From positions 1 through 64,000 of the forward strand of contig CAXTVQ010000010.1 in NCBI GenBank assembly GCA_964247705.1: a stretch of DNA of 64,000 nucleotides. Direction: 5' to 3'. Origin of the DNA: LMUY01 sp964247705. Its GTDB lineage: Bacteria > Pseudomonadota > Alphaproteobacteria > Acetobacterales > Acetobacteraceae. Below are positions 26,324 to 34,662 of this stretch, one piece after another. The first letter of the stretch is position 1. Each line of letters starts with the position of its first letter. The notes below the pieces were generated by a model, which was given only the letters and a program-made list of their open reading frames with translations, was not told where the DNA came from and searched no databases. The translations under genes were made by a program, and so were the position numbers.

Positions 26324-27909
26324 GCGGCGGCCTCCGCCACGCTGTCGGCCCCCATGACGCGCAGGAACCGCGCCGTCATCGGGTGGCGGGGCCGGGTCAG
26401 CACCTCTTCGGCGCGGCCTTCCTCGGTCACCGTTCCGTTGCTCAGGAAGATCACCCGGTCCGCCACTTCCCGGGCGAAACGCAGTTGGTGGGTGGATATG
26501 ATCATGGTCAGCCCGTCCTCGAACGCGAGCCGCTTGATCACATCCAGCACCTCGCCGATCAGCTCCGGATCGAGTGCCGAGGTCGGCTCGTCCAGCAGCA
26601 GGACACTCGGGTTCGGCGCCAGCGCGCGCGCAATTGCCACACGCTGCTGCTGCCCGCCGGACAAATGACGCGGCAGCGCGTCCGCGCGGTGCGCCAGGCC
26701 TACCCGGTTCAGCAGCTCATCCGCCCGCTTGCCGGCTTGCACGGGTGCCATGCCGTGCACCCAGCGCAGCGGCCCGGCAATGTTCTCCCGCGCGGTCAGG
26801 TGGCTGAACAGGTTGAACTGCTGGAACACCATACCCACGCCGACGCTCGCACGCTCATGGGCGATCGCACGCGGCGACAGCTTGCGGCCCTCTTCGCTGA
26901 AGCCGAGCCGGCGGCCGCCGACCCGCACGGTGCCGCTATCCCAACCCTCGAGCAGGTTGATGCAGCGTAGCAGCGTGCTCTTGCCGGCGCCGCTGCGGCC
27001 CAGCAACGCCACGACCTCCCCGGAGCGTACGATGAGCGACAGCCCGTCGAGCACCGCATGCTCGCCATAGGCTTTGTGCAGGTCGCGCACCTCGATCCCC
27101 ATGGCGGCGCCGGCCAGCATGTCGGCCCGCCCCACCCGGTCGACCGCCGGCCCGCCGGAAACGATTGGTTCGTCGGGCACTGCGGCAACGGCCGGTGCTG
27201 CGGACACCGTCGCTGTGCGCCGCCACGGCAGCAGGCGGGCGAACAGGTCCCGCGGCTTGGCCCGGTCCAGGTCGAGCGCCGCCTCGGCGCCGAGCTGCAG
27301 CAGGCTGATCGCCCCGGTCAACGCCAGGTACACCACGCCGGACGCGAAGAAGATCGAGAAGAAGTCGAAGGTGGAGGAGGCGAGCTGCGTGCTGCGCAAC
27401 GTCAGCTCCTCCACGGCGATCACCGAGGCGAGGGAGGAGTTCTTCATTGCCGACACGGCTTCGTTGCCGAGCCCCGGCACCATGGTGCGGATCGCCTGCG
27501 GGGCGATCACGCGGCGCATCAGCACCCACGGCGTCATGCCGAGCGCTTGCCCGGCCGCAAGCTGGCCCGCCTCGACGCCGCGCACGCCGGAGCGGAAGAT
27601 CTCGGCCAGGAACGGCCCCTCGTTGGCGGACAGCGCCAATGCTGCGGCGGCCACGGAACTCAGCCGCAACCCGATATGCGGCAGGGCGTCATAGGCGAAC
27701 ACCAGTTGCAGGATAAGCGGCGTGCCGCGGAAGATCACGGCATAGGTGCGGGCGAAGGCCGACAGCACCCGGAACCGCGACAACTGCATGGCCGCGAGCA
27801 GCAGCCCCACCAGCAGCCCGCCCGCCAACCCCAGGCCAGTGACTTCGAGCGTGAAGACAATGCCCTGGAGCAGGTACGGCATGCTCAGGTAATGGAGGAA
27901 AAGCTCCAT
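26320..27909 (-). CDS. Fused polar amino acid ABC permease and ATP-binding protein
   Basis: A 529-residue fusion. Residues 1-225 are a His/Glu/Gln-type permease (LLQGIVFTLEVTGLGLAGGL; ARTYAVIFRGTPLILQLVF; EAA loop AAGQALGMTPWVLMRRVIAP followed by QAIRTMVPGLGNE). After a 60-residue linker, an ABC ATPase follows with Walker A GRSGAGKST, Q-loop VFQQFNLFSHLT, signature LSGGQQQRVAIARAL and Walker B LLLDEPTSALD, H-loop STHQLRF. These are usually separate polypeptides; here one chain provides both. The ATG shares one base with the stop of the binding-protein gene (TAATG). Membrane protein. Confidence 0.92.
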   Translation of the reverse strand: MELFLHYLSMPYLLQGIVFTLEVTGLGLAGGLLVGLLLAAMQLSRFRVLSAFARTYAVIFRGTPLILQLVFAYDALPHIGLRLSSVAAAALALSANEGPFLAEIFRSGVRGVEAGQLAAGQALGMTPWVLMRRVIAPQAIRTMVPGLGNEAVSAMKNSSLASVIAVEELTLRSTQLASSTFDFFSIFFASGVVYLALTGAISLLQLGAEAALDLDRAKPRDLFARLLPWRRTATVSAAPAVAAVPDEPIVSGGPAVDRVGRADMLAGAAMGIEVRDLHKAYGEHAVLDGLSLIVRSGEVVALLGRSGAGKSTLLRCINLLEGWDSGTVRVGGRRLGFSEEGRKLSPRAIAHERASVGVGMVFQQFNLFSHLTARENIAGPLRWVHGMAPVQAGKRADELLNRVGLAHRADALPRHLSGGQQQRVAIARALAPNPSVLLLDEPTSALDPELIGEVLDVIKRLAFEDGLTMIISTHQLRFAREVADRVIFLSNGTVTEEGRAEEVLTRPRHPMTARFLRVMGADSVAEAAA

Positions 27910-28802
27910 TACTCCGTCAGGAGCTTCGGCGCCTCGAGGCTGCCGGAATCCAGCGACCATTTCTTCAGCATGTCGGCTTCCATGCCGCTGGACTGGATCT
28001 CGACCAAGGCGGCCATGATCGCGTCGCGGAAGTCGGTCTTGCCCTTGGGCACGGCGATGCCGACCGAGTACGGCAACGTGACGGCGGTGGCCTTGTCCAA
28101 CTGGTTCGGGTAGGCCTTCACCGCCTGGTCCACGGTGTTAACGTCGTTGACGTAGGTATCCGCCCGCCCGTTCAGCAAAGCCTGGATGCAGTCGGCATTG
28201 TTGTCATAGAGCTGGATGGTCGGCGCCGTTTTGCCTGCCGTCTTGCACGGCTCGGCCAGCGCCTGCAGCAGCGGCACTTCGACATAGCCGGTGTTCTCGG
28301 CCGCAGCGGCGCCGCACATCGAACTGTCGATCCCGGTAAGCTTCTTCGGATTACCCTTGGCGACCAGCACCCCGTCGAACACCTTCGAGTAGGTGATGAA
28401 GTCGGCCGCCTTCGCACGCTCCGACGTGGCGTAGATGTCGGAGATCACGATATCGGCCTGGCCGCTGCTGAGCGTGGTCAACAGCGCCGCGAACGTCACC
28501 GACTTGTAGGTGACCTTGAAGCCTAGGCAATCGCCCAACGCGTTGACCAGATCGATGTCGAAACCGACGAACTTGCTGGGATCCTGTGGATCGAGTGCTT
28601 CGTAACCCGGCGTATGGGGATTGATCGCATCCACCAACGTCTTGCCCACGAATTGCGGGTATTTCGCCTGGAGTGACTTGCAGGCAGCGGATGAGGCCAG
28701 TCCGGCCGCGGCAGCCGTATGGGATCCGGCGATGGCAACGAGGCCGAGCAATGCGGCGGCAAAGATGGCGTGTCTACGGGCAAAACGCTGGCGGAAATTC
28801 AC
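27909..28802 (-). CDS. Polar amino acid ABC transporter solute-binding protein
   Basis: A 297-residue periplasmic binding protein of family 3. It has an N-terminal signal (RQRFARRHAIFAAALLGLVA, cleavage near AAA), then KFVGFDIDLVNALGDCLGFK and FAALLTTLSSGQADIVISDI, the classic FDiDl and l-sG-aD motifs of amino-acid binding proteins, and DFITYSKVFDGVLVAKGNP. It begins the four-gene minus-strand operon feeding the fused permease/ATPase. The ligand is probably a polar amino acid or small amide. Confidence 0.9.
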   Translation of the reverse strand: MNFRQRFARRHAIFAAALLGLVAIAGSHTAAAAGLASSAACKSLQAKYPQFVGKTLVDAINPHTPGYEALDPQDPSKFVGFDIDLVNALGDCLGFKVTYKSVTFAALLTTLSSGQADIVISDIYATSERAKAADFITYSKVFDGVLVAKGNPKKLTGIDSSMCGAAAAENTGYVEVPLLQALAEPCKTAGKTAPTIQLYDNNADCIQALLNGRADTYVNDVNTVDQAVKAYPNQLDKATAVTLPYSVGIAVPKGKTDFRDAIMAALVEIQSSGMEADMLKKWSLDSGSLEAPKLLTE

Positions 28803-28895
28803 GCGGTTTTCTCCTGGGGAGGCAACTCAATCGTTGTCGCTAGCCGCTGAGCAATCCTCGTGCCACCGCCATCCGCCCGAGCTGGGCCGCTCCCT

Positions 28896-29873
28896 CTACG
28901 GCGTGGAGAACAGCCCGGCGAGGTTGCCACGGATGCGGTCGAGCACCGGGCCATCCGCTGGCATGTCGAACAGTCGCCCGGTGATCGTTTCGAACGCCTC
29001 GACATAGACGGCCGAGGTGGCGAGAACCAAGTCTTCGGGGATGTCCGGAATCGGATCGCCATAGGGATCGCAGCGGGCCACCACCCAGTTGCGCACGAAG
29101 TCCTTGTCGAAGCTGTCCTGCTTCTCCCCGGCCGCGAACCGGCTCTCGTAACTGCCGGCGCGCCAGTAACGGCTGCTGTCCGGCGTGTGGATCTCGTCCG
29201 CGAGCACGATGCGGCCGTTCGCGTCGGTGCCGAACTCGTATTTCGTGTCGACCAGGATCAGCCCTCGCTCCGCCGCGATCGCCTGTCCCCGGGCGAACAA
29301 GGCGAGCGCGTACTCGCTCAACTGGGCCCACTGCGCCGCGGTCAGCAAGCCTTTGCCGACGATGTCCTGCGGCGTGAGCGGCGCATCGTGCGCGCCGTCG
29401 AACGCCTTGCTCGTCGGTGTCAGGATGGCGGCCGGCAGGCGCTGGTTGGGGCGCAACCCGTCCGGCAGGCGCACGCCGTACATCTCCCGCTGGCCGGCGT
29501 TGTACATCGTCAGTACCGACGTGCTCGTCGTGCCCGCGAGATAGCCGCGCACCACCACCTCTACCGGCAGGATGTCGAGGCGGCGGCCGATCACCACGTT
29601 CGGATCGGGGTAGTCCAGCACGTGGTTGGGGCAGAGATCGGCGGTGGCTTCGAACCAGAACCGGGCCGTTTGAGTGAGCACCTGGCCCTTCAACGGCACG
29701 GCGCACAGGATGCGGTCGAACGCGCTCAGCCGGTCGGTCGCGATGATGACCCGGCGTCCATCCGGCAGATCGTAATTGTCCCGCACCTTGCCGCTGTAAT
29801 GGTGCGGCAGTTCCGGGATTGTGGCATCCCGGAGCACGAGATGGGCGCGGCTGCGAAGCATTTCGATGTCCAT
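28896..29873 (-). CDS. purC: Phosphoribosylaminoimidazole-succinocarboxamide synthase
   Basis: A 325-residue purine biosynthesis enzyme that joins CAIR and aspartate using ATP to give SAICAR. It shows the family blocks GKVRDNYDLPDGRRVIIATD followed by RLSAFDR, PVEVVVRGYLAGTTSTS, LPDGLRPNQRLPAAILTPTS, RGLILVDTKYEFG and the C-terminal DEIHTPDSSRYW followed by FDKDFVRNW. It is of the longer (about 300-residue) type found in yeast and many bacteria. A core housekeeping gene between two accessory transport or peptidase loci. The ATG at 29871-29873 or the one 12 bases later are both possible. Confidence 0.95.
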   Translation of the reverse strand: MDIEMLRSRAHLVLRDATIPELPHHYSGKVRDNYDLPDGRRVIIATDRLSAFDRILCAVPLKGQVLTQTARFWFEATADLCPNHVLDYPDPNVVIGRRLDILPVEVVVRGYLAGTTSTSVLTMYNAGQREMYGVRLPDGLRPNQRLPAAILTPTSKAFDGAHDAPLTPQDIVGKGLLTAAQWAQLSEYALALFARGQAIAAERGLILVDTKYEFGTDANGRIVLADEIHTPDSSRYWRAGSYESRFAAGEKQDSFDKDFVRNWVVARCDPYGDPIPDIPEDLVLATSAVYVEAFETITGRLFDMPADGPVLDRIRGNLAGLFSTP

Positions 29874-29972
29874 GCGGCGACCTTAAGGGAGAAGCCGCCG
29901 CCTGTCCTGCCTCTGGCTAAGCCACGGTTTTGATGGCTTGTTGCACGACGAGCTTACGCCAGGGGAACCCGC

Positions 29973-31565
29973 ATGTACCCGACACCCCGAAGCCACCGCC
30001 CACTGATCATGGGCCGCAATGGTGCCGTCGGCGCCAACCACCCGGCGGCGGCGCAGGCCGGGTTGGACATCCTGCGCGCCGGCGGCAACGCCGTGGACGC
30101 CGCCGTCGCCATGTCGTTGGCGCTCGGTGTCTGCGAACCGATGATGTCGGGCCTCGGCGGCGACGGGTTCTTCCACGTCTACCGTCCAGGGCAGCCAGCG
30201 ACCGTGTTCAACGGAACGGGGACCGCCCCTGCCGCCGCAACGGTGGACCGGTTCACGTCCGGCCTGCCCACCGATGGGCCGCTGAGCGCGTCGGTGCCGG
30301 GCAAGCTGGCCGGCCTGTCGGCGATGCACGCGGCGCACGGGCGACTATCCTGGGCCATGCTCGCCGCACCCGCGATCGCCCTGGCGCGGGACGGCTTCGC
30401 CGCGACCCACGGCTACCGGCTGTTCACCGGCGACAACGCCGCCAAGCTCGCCGCCGACCCGCGCAGCGCCTCCGTCTTCCTCGGCAAGGCGCTGGGTGAC
30501 CTCGTGGTGCAGCCGGACCTGGCCCTGACCTTGGAGGAGATCGCGGCCGATGGGGCCGGCGCTTTCTACCGTGGGCGTTTTGCCGCGCGGCTGGCCCGGG
30601 GGCTGGCGGAGGCCGGGTGCTTGATCACCGAAGCCGATTTGGATGCGTGCGTGGCAGAGGTCACGGCGCCGATCGGCGTGCACTACCGCGGATGGGAGAT
30701 CACGCAGACGCCGCCCAACTCGACCGGCTTCACCCTGCTGCAGATGCTGAAGGTTGCCGAGCGGTTCGACCTCGCCGGGATGAGCCCCGCCGACCGCGTG
30801 CACGTGCTGGTGGAAGCCAAGAAACTTGCCTTCTGCGACCGCGAACGCTGGGGCGCCGACCCGAGCTTCGGCGCCCTCCCGCTGGACCGTCTCTTATCCG
30901 ACGCGTACGCCGACGAACTGGCCGCCCGCATAGACCTGGCGCGCTCCGCCGAGCTCCCCCTGCAGGATTTGGCGCAGGAGACCGACACGACGTATTTCTG
31001 CGTGGTCGACGCACAGGGCAACGCGGTCTCGGCCATCCAGAGCCTCAACGGCGCCTATGGCTCCGGCGTCACGGCGGGGGACACCGGCATCCTGATGAAC
31101 AACAGGATGGCGTATTGGCATTTGACGCCGGGTCACGCCAACCGCCTTGCGCCCGGGAAACGGGTACGCCACACGATGAACGCGCCGATGGTGCTGAAGG
31201 ACGGCGCGCTGTGGGCCGTGCTGGGAACCCCAGGCGCCGACAACCAGGTGCAGGTCAACCTGCAGGTGCTGACGGCAATGCTGGACAGCGGCGCCGATCC
31301 GCAGACCGCCATCGAGATGCCGCGTTGGACCAGCAGCCAGCGCGGCCAGGGCGCCAACTGGCCGCATGCTGGCGATGGCGCGTTGACCATCGAGACGGAT
31401 TTCGGCGAGGGCGTACTGACGCAACTGCAACGTCGCGGCCACCGCCTCGCCCGTGTCGGCCATCTTGGCGGCCCATGCGCGATGCAGTGCATTCGCGTGC
31501 TGCCGAACGGTGTGCGTATGGCAGCATCCGAAACGAGGCGGGACGGTTGGGCTGGCGCCTACTGA
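29973..31565 (+). CDS. Gamma-glutamyltransferase family protein, no signal peptide
   Basis: A 530-residue Ntn-hydrolase. It has ANHPAAAQAGLDILRAGGNA followed by VDAAVAMSLALGVCEP, SGLGGDGFF, and the processing site ETDTTYFCVVDAQGN, where Thr339 would become the N-terminal nucleophile of the small subunit. The C-terminal NAPMVLKDGALWAVLGTPGA is the usual glycine-rich segment. There is no secretion signal, unlike periplasmic Ggt, so it is more like cytoplasmic YwrD-type enzymes or related acylases. Autocleavage is expected but not shown by sequence. Confidence 0.9.
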   Translation: MYPTPRSHRPLIMGRNGAVGANHPAAAQAGLDILRAGGNAVDAAVAMSLALGVCEPMMSGLGGDGFFHVYRPGQPATVFNGTGTAPAAATVDRFTSGLPTDGPLSASVPGKLAGLSAMHAAHGRLSWAMLAAPAIALARDGFAATHGYRLFTGDNAAKLAADPRSASVFLGKALGDLVVQPDLALTLEEIAADGAGAFYRGRFAARLARGLAEAGCLITEADLDACVAEVTAPIGVHYRGWEITQTPPNSTGFTLLQMLKVAERFDLAGMSPADRVHVLVEAKKLAFCDRERWGADPSFGALPLDRLLSDAYADELAARIDLARSAELPLQDLAQETDTTYFCVVDAQGNAVSAIQSLNGAYGSGVTAGDTGILMNNRMAYWHLTPGHANRLAPGKRVRHTMNAPMVLKDGALWAVLGTPGADNQVQVNLQVLTAMLDSGADPQTAIEMPRWTSSQRGQGANWPHAGDGALTIETDFGEGVLTQLQRRGHRLARVGHLGGPCAMQCIRVLPNGVRMAASETRRDGWAGAY

Positions 31566-31672
31566 GCCCATCCAGAGGCACGACGACGCGTATGGTCACC
31601 TATTCCGTAGAAGACTGTCGGATTTTTGCTTTGTTCGGCTGCCGATTTACCCGGCATGAGACAGGCGACTGC

Positions 31673-32146
31673 TCAAGGTTGCAACGACAGTAAAGCCACG
31701 CCCGCTTGCGACGGCTTTGCCGTTGGGTTTGCGGTTATATTTGCAAGTCCGGTGCTGGCCAGGGTTCGCATTGCGGGATCCCGGCTGTCGATCGCACGCC
31801 GGTACCAAGCCTCGGCCCGTGTTCGGTCGGCGGAGACACCTAAGCCTCCCTCGTAGAGTACTCCGAGATTGTACTCGGCTACGGCGCTCCCCCGCGCTGC
31901 TGCGGCTCGGTACAGCTTTGCGGCCCGCTCAGCGCTGCCGGGCGACCGCGACAGGAATGCTTTTTGGGCGAGCAATACATCCCGCTCCGCAAGGTCCGTC
32001 TTCGCCGCCTTGGCCGGCTTTCTCGACGTCGCCAGGTGAACTTTAGCGGTTTCGGCGTGGGGAAATAGGGTTTGCGACGGGGCTGGAAGGGCCCGGTCGG
32101 CGCAACCTGCCAGCAGCAGCAAGACGGCTAAGGTCAGTCTCGCCAA
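31673..32146 (-). CDS. Small lipoprotein with Sel1-like repeats
   Basis: A 157-residue predicted lipoprotein. ARLTLAVLLLLAGCA gives a signal peptide with the lipobox LAGC. The C-terminal half has one to two Sel1/TPR-like helical repeats (AERAAKLYRAAAARGSAVAE followed by YNLGVLYEGGLGVSADRTRA and EAWYRRAIDSRDPAM). The preferred start is the TTG at 32144-32146 behind GGGGAAG; a TTG at 32177-32179 would add 11 residues before the signal. Sel1 proteins act as scaffolds. Its partner is unknown. Confidence 0.72.
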   Translation of the reverse strand: MARLTLAVLLLLAGCADRALPAPSQTLFPHAETAKVHLATSRKPAKAAKTDLAERDVLLAQKAFLSRSPGSAERAAKLYRAAAARGSAVAEYNLGVLYEGGLGVSADRTRAEAWYRRAIDSRDPAMRTLASTGLANITANPTAKPSQAGVALLSLQP

Positions 32147-32708
32147 GCTCGCTTCCCCAGATGAGGTTGTGGGCCACAAAAGACGCTTCCACCTGCATGA
32201 TGACGCATACTGGCGTCAATGTGACATTCGTATGAGAGATCGAGTCGTGTCCAGGTGCGCGCAGAACGAGAGCGCACGTACGATCGCCGGCCACGCAAGA
32301 TGTGCAGACCGCACGCAAGCCAGACCTGTGGGCGCAAGCAGCTTCCCGACTGTGAGGACGCCGCCGAACCATGGTCGCGGGACAATTATGCAATCGGCCT
32401 CACGGCGTGTCTTTCCGACCACAGTATCAAAAGCACGATATTTCAAGACGGTAGCAGGCCACACCTTAGTCTCTGGAAATCTCGTCGATAACTGCCGCCA
32501 AATTGTCTGTTGTGAACATCAAACCTCTATGTCACGGCCTTCTGACACGGCGACAACCGCGTAAGGCAAGCCATGACTAGTACAACCCCAACCACCGCAA
32601 CGGTGTTGGGCATCGAGATGGAAACTTTGCCAGCGGGCTGAAGCGTCGTTAACCGTGCTCTGGAGTTTTTTCTCTTTTTAGAGCGCGCTCGACTTATGTG
32701 GGGTGTAC
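32147..32708. other. 562-bp intergenic region with lower GC
   Basis: This stretch lies between the minus-strand Sel1 gene and the plus-strand GH26 gene. It is visibly richer in A and T than its surroundings. No convincing gene longer than about 25 codons is seen; one short open frame (32573-32641) is listed separately. A T-rich inverted element just before the GH26 start (GCTCT at 32657-32661 and AGAGC at 32679-32683, with two T-runs between) could be part of a terminator or of the GH26 leader. No promoter can be named with confidence. Confidence 0.4.
32573..32641 (+). CDS. Possible short ORF of 22 residues before the GH26 gene
   Basis: ATG at 32573 with AAGG six bases upstream opens a 22-residue frame (MTSTTPTTATVLGIEMETLP, then two residues and a TGA stop). 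It ends 67 bases before the GH26 start. Threonine-rich, no signal or membrane segment. It could be a leader peptide or chance. There is no independent support beyond the ribosome site and position. Confidence 0.2.
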   Translation: MTSTTPTTATVLGIEMETLPAG

Positions 32709-34574
32709 ATGTCTAACGCAAGTTCTTCAACTCCTTTTCCGCTCGGCGCCTATTTCGGAGGTCCCGACAGCAGCGATGCTTCGGATGAAGCTAACTTCGA
32801 ACAGGCATACAACTCGTTCACCGCAGCGGAAGGGGCGGCCCCGAGCTTTCTCGACACGTACATCCAACAATCACTGCCGATCAGCGAATGGGACACGAAT
32901 TCGGGTTGGGCAGCCTCGTCTTTCGCCGATTCTGCTGACTCCAGGAATACAACGCCGGTCATCGGCCTGCCGCTCAGCTCGACCGCTGCCGGCTCCCTCA
33001 CGCAGGACCAATCCTTTCAGGCCTTCGCGTCAGGACAGTATGACGGTGTACTACAAGGGATCGTTCAGGCCTGGGCCAGCGACGGCTTCAAGAATATCGA
33101 CTTCCGGCCCGGCTGGGAGATGAACCTCCAAGGCTACAACTATGCAGGTAGCACTGCCCAAGACCAATCGGACTGGGTGGCGGCCTTCCAACACGTCTAC
33201 ACGGTCCTGCATCAGGCGGCTGCCGCGGATGGCGTCAACGTACAGGTCGTATGGAACCCCGGTGTCACCAATTACAGCACCGTTCCGTCAATGACCGCTT
33301 TGTACCCGGGAAACAACTATGTCGATGTAGTCGGCGTCGATGCGTACGCGGACATCTATCCATTCAACGACGGCGGTTCCACCCCGACATACCATGACTG
33401 GGATACCGGCGGCGAAGATACGTCGGTCGCACAATTCATCGCCGACCCCGTGAACCGCGAGCATTATTGGAGCTATCCATCGGCAAATATATGGAGCCTC
33501 GACAGCAGCGGCGGTCACAGCGAGACGCTCAGTGATTTCATCCAATTTGCCGAGCAGCAAGGCAAGCCGTTTGCGATACCGGAAACGGGAGCAGGCAATA
33601 CGAACAGCGGTACGGACGTATCCGATGACGCTGCGTATCCGCAATGGCTTGCCCAGCAACTGACGGCGGCCGAAGCGTCCGGCGCGAAGATCGACTTCGT
33701 CAACCTGTGGGACAGCAACGGCGGCGGGACCTACCAGTTCTCGCTCCCCTCCGATGACAAACCGGCGGAAGCGGCAGCATGGGCTCAATATTTCGGCGCC
33801 CAGACATCAACGTCGTCCCAAGCCGTTTCCGCAGATACGTCGGGCACCTCACCGGCGGCATCCGTCACCACCTCATCGTCTCCGGCCGTAAGTATCGGGT
33901 CGGGCTCCGACACGCTATCGCTGTCGATGGCCGAGGACGCTTGGCAGGGCGACGCCCAGTACACGATCAACGTAAACGGTACGACAATCGGTGGTGTTGA
34001 GACCGCGACGGCGTCGCAATCCGCAGGCGCGACGCAGACCGTCTCGGTGTCGGGGAACTGGGGGGCTGATCCGACGATCGGCATCAGCTTCATCAACGAC
34101 GCGTATGGCGGCTCGTCGTCCACCGACCGCAACCTCTATGTTGACGGCGCCTCGTACGACGGCCAGGCGTTGCAGGGCGCACCGGCAGCGCTCTTCTCGA
34201 ACGGAACGGCTGATCTTACGGTGCCGACCAACAACACGGGGCTAACCTTGAACCTGGCCGAAGATGCGTGGAATGGCGACGCTCAATATTCCGTAGCCGT
34301 TGACGGCACGACGATCGTTCAGGACTCCACGGTGACGGCGCTGCATTCGCAGCAACAATCACAGGCGGTCAACCTGTCGGACCTCCTGTCAGCGGGGACG
34401 CATGACGTCGCCGTATCGTTCCTCAACGACGCCTATGGCGGAACGTCGGCGGCCGATCGGAACCTGTATGTCAACGGTATCGACGTCGACGGACAGTCGG
34501 TGTCCGGTACGAGTGCGGCGTTGTATAGCAACGGCACGCAGCACTTCCAGATCACTGTGCCGGCCTCTTCGTAG
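32709..34574 (+). CDS. GH26-like endo-glycosidase with two C-terminal CBM60-like modules
   Basis: A 621-residue polysaccharide hydrolase. Residues about 10-365 form a GH26-type barrel: RPGWEMN supplies the likely acid/base Glu137 (GH26 enzymes usually have RPxHExN), and AIPETG supplies the likely nucleophile Glu292. After a Ser/Thr linker come two homologous beta modules (about 400-505 and 511-616), each with AEDAW-GDAQY and F-NDAYGG-S--DRNLYV-G, resembling Ca-dependent CBM36/CBM60 domains. There is no N-terminal signal peptide; export by a type I system is possible. GC is lower than neighbours, suggesting horizontal transfer. Substrate probably mannan, xylan or an exopolysaccharide. Confidence 0.78.
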   Translation: MSNASSSTPFPLGAYFGGPDSSDASDEANFEQAYNSFTAAEGAAPSFLDTYIQQSLPISEWDTNSGWAASSFADSADSRNTTPVIGLPLSSTAAGSLTQDQSFQAFASGQYDGVLQGIVQAWASDGFKNIDFRPGWEMNLQGYNYAGSTAQDQSDWVAAFQHVYTVLHQAAAADGVNVQVVWNPGVTNYSTVPSMTALYPGNNYVDVVGVDAYADIYPFNDGGSTPTYHDWDTGGEDTSVAQFIADPVNREHYWSYPSANIWSLDSSGGHSETLSDFIQFAEQQGKPFAIPETGAGNTNSGTDVSDDAAYPQWLAQQLTAAEASGAKIDFVNLWDSNGGGTYQFSLPSDDKPAEAAAWAQYFGAQTSTSSQAVSADTSGTSPAASVTTSSSPAVSIGSGSDTLSLSMAEDAWQGDAQYTINVNGTTIGGVETATASQSAGATQTVSVSGNWGADPTIGISFINDAYGGSSSTDRNLYVDGASYDGQALQGAPAALFSNGTADLTVPTNNTGLTLNLAEDAWNGDAQYSVAVDGTTIVQDSTVTALHSQQQSQAVNLSDLLSAGTHDVAVSFLNDAYGGTSAADRNLYVNGIDVDGQSVSGTSAALYSNGTQHFQITVPASS

Positions 34575-34577
34575 CGC

Positions 34578-34627
34578 TGACGCTGATGCTGCCACTTGCC
34601 TGCTGGCGAGCGGCAGCATCAGCGTCA
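34578..34627. terminator. Bidirectional hairpin between convergent genes
   Basis: A perfect 16-bp inverted repeat, TGACGCTGATGCTGCC at 34578-34593 and GGCAGCATCAGCGTCA at 34612-34627, with an 18-base loop. It sits between the stop of the GH26 gene and the stop of the convergent MscS gene. Pairing continues for several bases with one bulge. It can terminate transcription from both sides; no T-run is present. Confidence 0.65.
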
Positions 34628-34662
34628 AGCGCAGCGCCATTGCGTCCGAGGCCAACACTGAA

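Noticed and set aside
32216..32564. Overlapping frames of 78-131 residues upstream of the GH26 gene
   Set aside because: They overlap one another on both strands, lack ribosome sites and show no protein-like conservation pattern.
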